Source of the DNA: Flavobacteriales bacterium
GTDB taxonomy: Bacteria; Bacteroidota; Bacteroidia; Flavobacteriales; Flavobacteriaceae
Assembly (NCBI GenBank): GCA_027031025.1
Contig: JALVEJ010000051.1
Span: 1 to 15,604, forward strand
DNA length: 15,604 nt
Reading direction: 5' to 3'
The notes below the pieces were generated by a model. That model saw only the letters and a program-made list of their open reading frames with translations. It was not told the origin of the DNA and did not search any database. The translations under genes and the position numbers were made by a program. Of the stretch, positions 8,022 to 14,386 are shown piece after piece (position 1 is the first letter of the stretch; every line of letters begins with the position of its first letter).

Positions 8022-11000
8022 TTAATCTTGAATCACCCATTCGCCGGTTTGCAACAACGGGCGTGCTTTTTTGTATTTAATCTCTTGTTTTTGTCCATTA
8101 TTAACATTCATAATCGTCACAATTTCATTTCGCCCATAAGTTTTACCTTTACGAATAGGCGATGTAATCTCTTGACGTTGTCCACCTTGCATGGCTTGAC
8201 GATTATTTGCCGCCATTTCCTCAAGCGATGGAATATTATCAGTTCGGCTTTCAGTATATTTTGGCTTACGACGTCGCGGTTGACGCGCTTCTCTAACCTG
8301 ATTGGGGTCTTGCGTAGGCAAGTCGCCTTTAAATAAGAATGACAAAACGTCTTTATTGACTTTATCCAACATATTTCTAAACAATTCGAAAGCTTCAAAT
8401 TTATAAATCAAGACCGGATCTTTTTGTTCATAAGAAGCCATTTGCACCGAAGTTTTCAGTTGGTCCATCTTGTGCAGATGGTCTTTCCAAGCTTCGTCAA
8501 TAATAGCCAATGAGATATTTTTTTCAAAATCGTCAACCAATTTTTTACCTTCCGATTCGTAAGCTTCCTTCAAGTCGGTTGTGACTTTGATTTCACGGGC
8601 GCCATCGGTAAAAGGCACTACAATACGTTTGTAGCGATCGCCCTCATTTTCATAAACTTGTTTGATTACCGGATAGGCAATTTGCGCAGAACGGGCAATT
8701 TTTTCTTTATAATGTTTAGTAAGTGTTTCGTAAAGTTTGTCAACCAGTTCTTTTTCTGACAGATTTAAAAATTCATCTTTGGTTACCGGTGAATTGATTG
8801 CAAATGTTGTAATCAATTCTTTTTCAAAAGTTTCAAAATCTTTAGCCGGTTTAGTCTGTTCGACTATGGTTTCAATGGCTTCATATATCATATTGGCGAT
8901 ATCCACTTTCAGCCGTTCGCCTTCCAATGCATGGCGCCGCCTTTTGTAAACCAATTCCCGTTGTGCGTTCATCACATCATCATACTCGAGCAAGCGTTTA
9001 CGAATACCGAAATTGTTTTCTTCCACTTTCTTTTGAGCACGTTCTATGGATTTTGAAATCATCGGATGTTGAATCACATCACCTTCTTTCATGCCCATAC
9101 GGTCCATGATTTTGGCTATTTTTTCCGAGCCAAATAAACGCATCAAATTGTCTTCCAAAGAGACATAGAATTGCGAAGAGCCCGGGTCGCCTTGACGCCC
9201 TGCACGTCCTCGTAACTGGCGGTCAACCCTTCGAGAATCATGGCGTTCCGTACCAATGATTGCCAGTCCTCCTGCTTCTTTAACTTCGGGGGCTAATTTT
9301 ATATCCGTACCACGTCCGGCCATGTTTGTAGCAATGGTCACGACACCCGGATTTCCGGCTTCTGCAACTATTTCGGCTTCACGTTTGTGATGTTTGGCAT
9401 TTAAAACATTGTGCGGAATTTTAACATAGTGCAACATTTTGCTCAACAATTCGGACGTTTCCACCGAAGTGGTTCCAACCAAAACCGGTCTGCCTTGCTT
9501 GGTAAGCTCTTGTATTTCTTGGATGATGGCATTGTATTTTTCGCGTTTGGTTTTATAAATTTTATCATCTTTATCAATTCTTGCCAAAGGTTTGTTGGTT
9601 GGTACCTCTACAACATCCAATTTATAAATATCCCAAAATTCTCCTGCTTCGGTTACGGCGGTTCCTGTCATACCGGCTAATTTGCGATACATTCTAAAGA
9701 AATTTTGTAAAGTTACCGTAGCATAAGTTTGAGTAGCATCTTCAATTTTGACATTTTCTTTGGCTTCAATAGCTTGGTGCAGTCCGTCCGAATAACGACG
9801 TCCTTCCATGATACGACCTGTTTGCTCATCTACAATTTTGACTTGTCCGTCCAGGACAACGTATTCTACATCTTTTTCAAACAAAGTATAAGCCTTAAGC
9901 AACTGATTTAAAGTGTGCAAACGCTCACTTTTGGCGGCATATTCTCTAAACAATTTGTCTTTTTGAGCGGCTTTTTCAGCATCATCAACATCAGATTTGT
10001 CAATTTTACCGATTTCTTCACTGATGTTGGGTAAAATAAAGAAATCAGGAGCGGTATCTTTGGATAAAAATTCAATACCCTTGTCGCTTAGTTCAATAGA
10101 GTTGTTTTTTTCATCGATTACAAACAGTAATTCTTTATCCACTTCAGGCATCAAAGCATTGTTGTTTTCCATATATTTGGCTTCGGTTTTTTGAAGCAAT
10201 TGTTTGATACCTTCTTCACTTAAAAACTTGATTAAGGCTTTATTTTTAGGCAAGCCTCTATAAACGCGTAACAAGTGAAAACCGCCTTCTTTGGTATTGC
10301 CTTCTTTTATTAATTTTTTAGCCAATGCCAGTTCTTTGAGCATGGCGGCTTTTTGAGCTTGATAAATTTTTTCAATATAAGGTTTCAGCTCGTTAAATTC
10401 GTGACGGTCGCCTTGTTCTACCGGACCGGAGATGATTAAAGGCGTACGGGCATCATCAATCAACACCGAATCGACTTCATCGACAATGGCATAATTGTGT
10501 TCGCGTTGTACCAAATCGGAAGTCGTATGTGCCATATTGTCACGTAAATAGTCAAAACCGAATTCGTTATTGGTGCCGTAAGTAATATCCGCTTCATAAG
10601 CCTTGCGACGCTGTGGCGTATTGGGCTGATGCCGATCAATACAATCTACACGTAAACCTAGAAATTCAAAAATGGGTCCCATCCAAGCGGCATCCCGTTT
10701 GGCTAAATAATCATTGACCGTCACCAAATGTGCACCGCGTCCGGGTAAAGCATTGAGATATAATGGTAAAGTTGCGACTAAAGTTTTACCTTCTCCGGTC
10801 ATCATTTCTGCGATTTTGCCTTGATGTAAAACAATACCTCCCATTATTTGCACATCGTAATGCACCATATCCCAAACGACTTCTTTGCCTTCGGCATTCC
10901 AACGGTTAGACCATATGGTTTTGTCGTCATTGACCATAATATAATCGCGGGTAGCAGACAACTCACGATCAAGCGGCGTTGTGGTGACTTCCAAAGTGTC

Positions 11001-11378
11001 ATTTTCTTTAAAACGGCGAGCAGTTTCACGCACTACGGCAAAAGCTTCGGGCAAAATTTCATTTAATACTTTTTCTTCTATTTCATAAATATCGTCTTCT
11101 AATTTATCAATTTCTTCATAAATGGCTTCACGAGCTTCCAAATCCGCTTCTTGTTCGGCTTTTTCACGTAAAGCATTCTGTTTTGCCCGTAATTCACTAG
11201 TTGCATCTTGAATTTTATTTCTAAATTCTTGGGTTTTTTGTCTTAATTCATCCAAACTGAGTTGTTGCAATGCCGGTCCTAAACTATTGACTTGGTCAAC
11301 AATCGGCTGCATTTGTTTGATGTCTTTAGATTTTTTATCGCCTAAAAATACTTTAAGCAAAGAATTAACAATCTTCAT
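8022..11378 (-). CDS. secA: Preprotein translocase ATPase SecA
   Basis: SecA is the ATPase that drives unfolded preproteins through SecYEG. The ATG at 11378 gives 1118 residues (MKIVNSLLKVFLGDKKSKD); the frame extends two codons upstream to a TTG, which I reject. Walker A is TGEGKT at about 194-199. Walker B is VDEVDSVLIDDARTP, starting near 299. Further hallmarks are FFRMYRKLAGMTGTA, VLVGTTSVETSE, the helicase motif VTIATNMAGRGTDIKL and RQLRGRAGRQGDPGSS. Compared with the roughly 900 residues of E. coli SecA there are insertions: one rich in charged helix after residue 50, one around LDRELSATRDYIMVNDD, and one of roughly 130 residues after IISGPVEQG. These are typical of Bacteroidota. The C-terminus ends ARPLLQTGEWVIQD and lacks the CxCx8CH/C zinc motif that binds SecB. 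A -7 box at 11399-11406 fits a short leader. Confidence 0.97.
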   Translation of the reverse strand: MKIVNSLLKVFLGDKKSKDIKQMQPIVDQVNSLGPALQQLSLDELRQKTQEFRNKIQDATSELRAKQNALREKAEQEADLEAREAIYEEIDKLEDDIYEIEEKVLNEILPEAFAVVRETARRFKENDTLEVTTTPLDRELSATRDYIMVNDDKTIWSNRWNAEGKEVVWDMVHYDVQIMGGIVLHQGKIAEMMTGEGKTLVATLPLYLNALPGRGAHLVTVNDYLAKRDAAWMGPIFEFLGLRVDCIDRHQPNTPQRRKAYEADITYGTNNEFGFDYLRDNMAHTTSDLVQREHNYAIVDEVDSVLIDDARTPLIISGPVEQGDRHEFNELKPYIEKIYQAQKAAMLKELALAKKLIKEGNTKEGGFHLLRVYRGLPKNKALIKFLSEEGIKQLLQKTEAKYMENNNALMPEVDKELLFVIDEKNNSIELSDKGIEFLSKDTAPDFFILPNISEEIGKIDKSDVDDAEKAAQKDKLFREYAAKSERLHTLNQLLKAYTLFEKDVEYVVLDGQVKIVDEQTGRIMEGRRYSDGLHQAIEAKENVKIEDATQTYATVTLQNFFRMYRKLAGMTGTAVTEAGEFWDIYKLDVVEVPTNKPLARIDKDDKIYKTKREKYNAIIQEIQELTKQGRPVLVGTTSVETSELLSKMLHYVKIPHNVLNAKHHKREAEIVAEAGNPGVVTIATNMAGRGTDIKLAPEVKEAGGLAIIGTERHDSRRVDRQLRGRAGRQGDPGSSQFYVSLEDNLMRLFGSEKIAKIMDRMGMKEGDVIQHPMISKSIERAQKKVEENNFGIRKRLLEYDDVMNAQRELVYKRRRHALEGERLKVDIANMIYEAIETIVEQTKPAKDFETFEKELITTFAINSPVTKDEFLNLSEKELVDKLYETLTKHYKEKIARSAQIAYPVIKQVYENEGDRYKRIVVPFTDGAREIKVTTDLKEAYESEGKKLVDDFEKNISLAIIDEAWKDHLHKMDQLKTSVQMASYEQKDPVLIYKFEAFELFRNMLDKVNKDVLSFLFKGDLPTQDPNQVREARQPRRRKPKYTESRTDNIPSLEEMAANNRQAMQGGQRQEITSPIRKGKTYGRNEIVTIMNVNNGQKQEIKYKKARPLLQTGEWVIQD

Positions 11379-11398
11379 ATTCAATAGGTTTTATGCGT

Positions 11399-11406
11399 CA
11401 AAAATA
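11399..11406 (-). promoter_or_regulatory. Bacteroidota -7 box for secA
   Basis: The minus strand reads TATTTTTG, an exact TAnnTTTG match, 20 bases ahead of the chosen secA ATG. It is overlapped by the inner arm of an inverted repeat (11404-11442). No TTTG was found at the canonical -33 distance; the nearest upstream TTTTTG is about 26 bases away. Confidence 0.55.
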
Positions 11407-11442
11407 CTTTTTGAAAAATGCTTTTTACGTATCAAAAAGTAT
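11404..11442. repeat. Inverted repeat in the secA promoter region
   Basis: Arms ATACTTTTTGA (11404-11414) and TCAAAAAGTAT (11432-11442) are perfect 11-base complements separated by 17 bases. The left arm touches the secA -7 box. TTTTTGATA-like words also recur on the minus strand between 11430 and 11465. It could be an operator, or simply AT-rich chance. Confidence 0.4.
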
Positions 11443-11470
11443 CAAAAAATATAATTATCAAAAATACAAA

Positions 11471-11496
11471 AAAAAGTCTCTTAAAAGAGACTTTTT
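11471..11496 (-). terminator. Rho-independent terminator after the DUF2795 gene
   Basis: The stem AAAAAGTCTCTT (11471-11482) and AAGAGACTTTTT (11485-11496) is nearly perfectly symmetric, so it can end transcripts in both directions. On the minus strand it begins 21 bases after the stop of the DUF2795 gene and isolates secA from upstream transcription. Confidence 0.85.
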
Positions 11497-11517
11497 AGTA
11501 TTTATTAACATCGCGTT

Positions 11518-11739
11518 TTAATATTCATCTTCGTTCCAAAGAAAATCTTCTTCGGTAGGATAATCAGGCCAAATGTCTTGAATAGTCTCAAATACTTCTT
11601 CTTCTTCTTCAATTTCCTGTAAGTTTTCAACAACTTCAAGCGGAGCACCGGTTCTGATAGCATAGTCTATCAGTTCGTCTTTGGTCGCCGGCCAAGGGGC
11701 GTCACTCAAATAAGATGCTAATTCTAATGTCCAATACAT
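11518..11739 (-). CDS. Small acidic DUF2795-family protein
   Basis: This 73-residue protein starts MYWTLELASYLSDAPWPATK, continues DELIDYAIRTGAPLEVVENL, and ends IWPDYPTEEDFLWNEDEY. The wording is the highly conserved DUF2795 (PF11387) form found in Bacteroidota; the N-terminal half is probably a small helical fold and the middle is a glutamate run (EIEEEEEVFE). The function is unknown. There is no signal peptide, membrane segment or cysteine, so it should be cytosolic. It has a perfect -7 box upstream and its own terminator downstream, so it is a free-standing gene rather than part of an operon with secA or the adenosyltransferase gene. Confidence 0.9.
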   Translation of the reverse strand: MYWTLELASYLSDAPWPATKDELIDYAIRTGAPLEVVENLQEIEEEEEVFETIQDIWPDYPTEEDFLWNEDEY

Positions 11740-11763
11740 AGTGTTTAAATTTTAAAAAGCTGG

Positions 11764-11771
11764 CAAAAATA
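11764..11771 (-). promoter_or_regulatory. Bacteroidota -7 box for the DUF2795 gene
   Basis: The minus strand reads TATTTTTG, an exact TAnnTTTG match, 24 bases ahead of the ATG at 11739, inside the 58-base gap after the adenosyltransferase gene. No clear TTTG at -33. Confidence 0.6.
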
Positions 11772-11797
11772 ATAAAAAAATATTTAATTATCAATAA

Positions 11798-12361
11798 TTA
11801 TTTTGGTATCCAAGGAATTTCCTTGACTTGCAAATCCATAGACAATTTTCGTGCCAATACAAACAAATAATCGGACAATCTGTTGAGGTATTTTATCAGT
11901 TCTTTTGAAACGGGTTCTAAGTCATTAAGATAAGTAACTTTTCGTTCGGCACGTCGGCAAATGGTTCTGCAAATATGACAGACCGACACTTGCTCATGTC
12001 CACCGGGTAAGACAAAATGTGTCATAGGGGGTAATACTTGGTCCATTGCATCAATTTTTTTTTCAAGGAAAGCTATATCATCTTGACCAATAGGTTTGAT
12101 GTCTAAACGGGGCTTACCATTGGGCAAAGTTTGTTTTTCAAAATCAAGTGCTAAAAAAGACCCCAAAGTAAACAAGCGGTTTTGAATCTCAATCAATTCT
12201 TCCTGATAAGTATTTTCGATCTTATCACGCAATAAACCAATATATGAATTTAATTCATCGACCGTACCGTAAGCTTCTATTTTGATGTGATGTTTTGGTA
12301 CGCGCGTGCCGCCTATGAGTAAAGTGGTGCCTTTATCACCGGTTTTGGTATAGATTTTCAT
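11798..12361 (-). CDS. Cob(I)yrinic acid a,c-diamide adenosyltransferase, PduO type
   Basis: The enzyme transfers the 5'-deoxyadenosyl group of ATP to cob(I)alamin or its precursor (EC 2.5.1.17), giving adenosylcobalamin. The 187-residue length suits the family. The N-terminal ATP-binding motif is IYTKTGDKGTT (3-13), followed by GGTRVPK (17-23) and EAYGTVDELNSYIG (29-42). Further hallmarks are FVLPGG (116-121), CRTICRRAERKV (131-142) and YLNRLSDYLFVLAR (158-171), which together build the five-helix bundle and active site of the PduO/MMAB class. The start ATG at 12361 is supported by the universal MKIYTKTGDKG opening. It lies 188 bases downstream of hemD, in the same direction; the gap carries repeats and may hold its own promoter. 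No cobalamin riboswitch was recognised. Such enzymes often serve methylmalonyl-CoA mutase or class II ribonucleotide reductase; neither is in this window. Confidence 0.95.
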   Translation of the reverse strand: MKIYTKTGDKGTTLLIGGTRVPKHHIKIEAYGTVDELNSYIGLLRDKIENTYQEELIEIQNRLFTLGSFLALDFEKQTLPNGKPRLDIKPIGQDDIAFLEKKIDAMDQVLPPMTHFVLPGGHEQVSVCHICRTICRRAERKVTYLNDLEPVSKELIKYLNRLSDYLFVLARKLSMDLQVKEIPWIPK

Positions 12362-12365
12362 ATTA

Positions 12366-12386
12366 GTTGAAAGTTAAAAGTTGAAA
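12366..12386. repeat. Three tandem 7-base units next to the adenosyltransferase start
   Basis: GTTGAAA (12366-12372), GTTAAAA (12373-12379) and GTTGAAA (12380-12386) lie head to tail just ahead of the ATG at 12361, so they would be in the messenger leader. On the minus strand this reads as AACTTTTAACTTTCAAC-like sequence. Confidence 0.6.
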
Positions 12387-12437
12387 ATTCTTGGTTTCTA
12401 GTGCAATATACTGTGCATCCGTTGTAGAATATTTAAT

Positions 12438-12542
12438 TCCTCATTTCCTCAAATTAAAAGCACAAAAAAAGTTTGTAATTACAAATAAGCATCAAAGAAC
12501 AAGGTTTCCCTATACACCAAATAAAATCCTCATTTCCTCAAA
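12438..12542. repeat. 16-base direct repeat pair enclosing a perfect palindrome
   Basis: TCCTCATTTCCTCAAA occurs at 12438-12453 and again at 12527-12542, 89 bases apart; the match extends three bases leftwards with one mismatch. Between them is a perfect 14-base palindrome, TTTGTAATTACAAA, at 12472-12485. The whole 12362-12549 gap has no convincing gene. The repeats lie between hemD and the adenosyltransferase gene and may be the edges of a small insertion or regulatory sites. Confidence 0.65.
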
Positions 12543-12549
12543 AAAAATA

Positions 12550-13326
12550 CTACCTTCCTTTATTAGCTTCTCTGATATACTTTTGAAGTGCCATAGTCAT
12601 TGAAGGTGTTTCGGGAGTCGGTGCCATGATATCAATTCGTAAACCTTTTTCTTCGGCTGCTTTTACGGTAGATTTGCCATAAACGGCTATACGGGTGTCG
12701 TTTTGTTTAAAATCAGGGAAATTATGATATAAGGATTCAATACCGGAAGGGCTGTAAAAGACTAAAATATCATAATACACATCTTTTAGGTCGGACAAAT
12801 CACTGATACAAGTTTTAAAAAAAGTTGCCGATTGCCAATCTATACCTATTTCATTTAAAGCTTTGGGTATTTCGGGCTTTAATTTGTCTGAGGAAGGCAA
12901 TAAAAATTTACCTTCGGGATTTTTACTGATAATATTGGCTAAATCTTTAATGGTTTTATTGCCGTAAGAAATTTTACGTTTTCGATAAACAATATAACGT
13001 TGCAAATACAAAGCAATTGCTTCCGACTGACAATAATATCGCATAGTATTAGGCACCGTGTAGCGCATTTCTTCGGCTAAACGAAAAAAATGATCTACGG
13101 CATTTCGACTGGTAAAAATGATCGCATTATAGTCGGGTAGCGCTATTTTTTGTTTTCTAATATCCCTTGCCGTAGCACCTTCTACATGTATAAAAGGGCG
13201 AAAATCAATCTTGACCTTTTCATTTTGGGCTAGCGCTATATAAGGGGAATTTTCAGAAGTCGGTTCGGGCTGTGATACTAAAATAGTCTTGACTTTCTTC
13301 TTTTTTAGGACTGTTTTTTCACTCAT
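12550..13326 (-). CDS. hemD: Uroporphyrinogen-III synthase
   Basis: HemD closes and inverts ring D of hydroxymethylbilane to give uroporphyrinogen III, the precursor of heme, siroheme and cobalamin. The ATG at 13326 gives 258 residues (MSEKTVLKKKKVKTILVSQPEP); the frame runs 20 codons further to a TTG, rejected because the family starts at KVKTILVSQPEP and because this ATG overlaps the preceding gene's TGA (ATGA). Family marks in order are IDFRPFIHVEG, IIFTSRNAVDHFF (about 69-81), YCQSEAIALYLQ, the substrate-site stretch ILVFYSPSGIESL (about 187-199) and IAVYGKSTVKAAEEKGL, then APTPETPSMTMAL. HemD is poorly conserved in general, but this is the recognisable Flavobacteriia version. The overlap implies translational coupling to the DUF4271 protein, as is common in this class. 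No terminator hairpin was seen after the stop. Confidence 0.9.
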   Translation of the reverse strand: MSEKTVLKKKKVKTILVSQPEPTSENSPYIALAQNEKVKIDFRPFIHVEGATARDIRKQKIALPDYNAIIFTSRNAVDHFFRLAEEMRYTVPNTMRYYCQSEAIALYLQRYIVYRKRKISYGNKTIKDLANIISKNPEGKFLLPSSDKLKPEIPKALNEIGIDWQSATFFKTCISDLSDLKDVYYDILVFYSPSGIESLYHNFPDFKQNDTRIAVYGKSTVKAAEEKGLRIDIMAPTPETPSMTMALQKYIREANKGR

Positions 13327-13991
13327 AGAATTTGAAAAATTATCCAACCGGTTACCAAAATAATCGGTAGAATTTCTGATAGGCAAAGATACAAAAATAT
13401 TTGATATGTTTTCAAGTCTGTATGTTTACTTAAACTATTATATAGGTTTAACCAGAGTGTTACGAACCAAACGATTGATACACTAATAATTAGATAAAAA
13501 AACAAGGGTGTCTGATAAGGAAAATAATAGGTCAAAAAAGCCAATATAAACAGATAAAAAACCGTATAATTCTCATAAGCCGTTCTAATAAATCTTATTT
13601 TACTTAAAAATTTACCTTTTTTTATTAAAATAATTAAAACAATTTCAAAAATAAACTTTAAAACAAGATAAAAAGCGACAGCTATCAATAATTTATGCCA
13701 CTCGGGAAATTGTTTTTTGCTCCAATCCTGACTTGAAGAAACGGTTTTGAACAAAGCTACAACATATAATGTATAGGAAATAATTTTAAATAACAGACTG
13801 TTTAAATTGTATAAAGAGAAAAGATTTTGCGCCCGGGATTCATACTCAAAGATGTAAATATTAGGCGCTTTAATGTTAATAGTAAAGCGTTTATCAAACC
13901 ACAATTTATTCATCAATAGCAACAATGCCGCTACCAAAAACAAAACGACAAAAGAAGTTTGATAAAAACCGGGCTTAACTAATTCTGCCAT
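13323..13991 (-). CDS. DUF4271 integral membrane protein
   Basis: I take the ATG at 13991, giving 222 residues (MAELVKPGFYQTSFVVLFL). The frame is open further upstream (ATG at 14048, TTG at 14066), but the added residues are not family-like and a perfect TAnnTTTG box (14018-14025) lies inside them. There are about six hydrophobic segments: near residues 10-25, 66-82, 100-122, 144-160, 166-184 and 202-220. The motif FDKRFTINIKAPNIYIFEYE, followed by LFSLYNL, resembles DUF4271 proteins of Flavobacteriia, which sit directly upstream of hemD. The stop TGA overlaps the hemD ATG. The function is unknown; a role in envelope or heme biology is only suggested by the neighbour. Confidence 0.82.
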   Translation of the reverse strand: MAELVKPGFYQTSFVVLFLVAALLLLMNKLWFDKRFTINIKAPNIYIFEYESRAQNLFSLYNLNSLLFKIISYTLYVVALFKTVSSSQDWSKKQFPEWHKLLIAVAFYLVLKFIFEIVLIILIKKGKFLSKIRFIRTAYENYTVFYLFILAFLTYYFPYQTPLFFYLIISVSIVWFVTLWLNLYNSLSKHTDLKTYQIFLYLCLSEILPIILVTGWIIFQIL

Positions 13992-14017
13992 TATCGCATT
14001 AAATATATATTTTATGG

Positions 14018-14025
14018 CAAATGTA
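14018..14025 (-). promoter_or_regulatory. Bacteroidota -7 box for the DUF4271-hemD operon
   Basis: The minus strand reads TACATTTG, an exact TAnnTTTG match, 26 bases ahead of the ATG at 13991. This decides the start: transcription from here would skip the upstream ATG at 14048. No TTTG at -33 distance was seen. Confidence 0.5.
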
Positions 14026-14069
14026 ATGAGAATAGTTGAAACCGACATGATTAATACCAAAAACAACTA

Positions 14070-14200
14070 TATATTAGTCCAATAAATCGTTTCTTTTTTC
14101 CTGTATCTTCGTTAAAAATACTCGTTATAGCTACCGGCTATAACTGCGTTTTTTGCCTTGATACAGAAAAAAATATTCCAATTTATTTTGGACTAAAATA
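14070..14200. mobile_element. MITE-like imperfect palindromic element
   Basis: The 131 bases fold back on themselves almost end to end. The outer inverted ends are TAT[A/T]TTAGTCCAA (left 14070-14082, right 14188-14200), one mismatch in 13. Inside are CTGTATC on the left (14101-14107) with GATACAG on the right (14160-14166), and a perfect core hairpin GTTATAGC (14124-14131), TACCG loop, GCTATAAC (14137-14144). Both ends begin with TA, which would suit a TA-target element moved by an IS630/mariner-type transposase. It has no coding capacity. It lies just upstream of the DUF4271 promoter. Confidence 0.65.
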
Positions 14201-14234
14201 CAATTCCTTTTGGTATAAAATAATTATTAAACAC

Positions 14235-14258
14235 CAAAAAAATGATTATTTTAATCAT
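14235..14258 (-). terminator. AT-rich terminator-like hairpin
   Basis: On the minus strand ATGATTA, a three-base loop and TAATCAT (14258 down to 14242) are followed by a T-run (14241 down to 14235). It is 128 bases beyond the stop of the pseudaminic acid synthase gene. The stem is weak, so termination may be leaky. Confidence 0.5.
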
Positions 14259-14262
14259 CAAA

Positions 14263-14288
14263 GGTTATCCCGACAATAGTCGGGAACC
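14263..14288. repeat. CCCGAC/GTCGGG hairpin
   Basis: TCCCGAC (14268-14274), AATA loop and GTCGGGA (14279-14285) form a perfect seven-base stem, with GGTT and AACC outside it after a short bulge. It is GC-rich against its surroundings and lies just before the AT-rich hairpin in the transcript. It may be part of the terminator or a dispersed short repeat. Confidence 0.55.
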
Positions 14289-14386
14289 AAAATATTAAAA
14301 TTAAAAAAATAAACAGATGAAAGTCAGAATAGATTCAGAAATGAAACTTTCTTTTAGTCAATAACGGCTTATTACAATAACACTAT

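Larger units (their letters stand above)
14201..14386. other. Gene-free stretch with two hairpins downstream of the pseudaminic acid synthase gene
   Basis: With the palindromic element this makes a gap of more than 300 bases. No coding frame longer than about 15 codons with a plausible start is visible. It holds two hairpins, listed separately, and otherwise low-complexity A/T DNA. Confidence 0.6.

Noticed and set aside
11379..11384. Two-codon N-terminal extension of SecA starting at TTG
   Set aside because: The ATG at 11378 gives the standard MKIVNSLLK start and fits the -7 box better.
12366..12542. CRISPR array
   Set aside because: Only two copies of a 16-base repeat and one spacer-like gap of odd length, with no cas genes.
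12362..12549. Cobalamin riboswitch ahead of the adenosyltransferase gene
   Set aside because: No B12-box-like sequence or large structured leader could be recognised in 188 AT-rich bases.
12391..12603. Plus-strand open frame of 70 codons in the hemD-adenosyltransferase gap
   Set aside because: It overlaps the 3' end of hemD on the other strand, has low-complexity content, and its repeats explain the openness.
13327..13386. 20-codon N-terminal extension of HemD starting at TTG
   Set aside because: It lies wholly inside the DUF4271 gene, is not family-like, and the ATG at 13326 makes a standard ATGA overlap.
13992..14066. N-terminal extension of the DUF4271 protein from TTG (14066) or ATG (14048)
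   Set aside because: It contains a perfect promoter box and does not resemble the family's N-terminus.
14317..14364. 15-codon plus-strand frame (MKVRIDSEMKLSFSQ)
   Set aside because: Too short, with no promoter or conserved signal; it cannot be supported.
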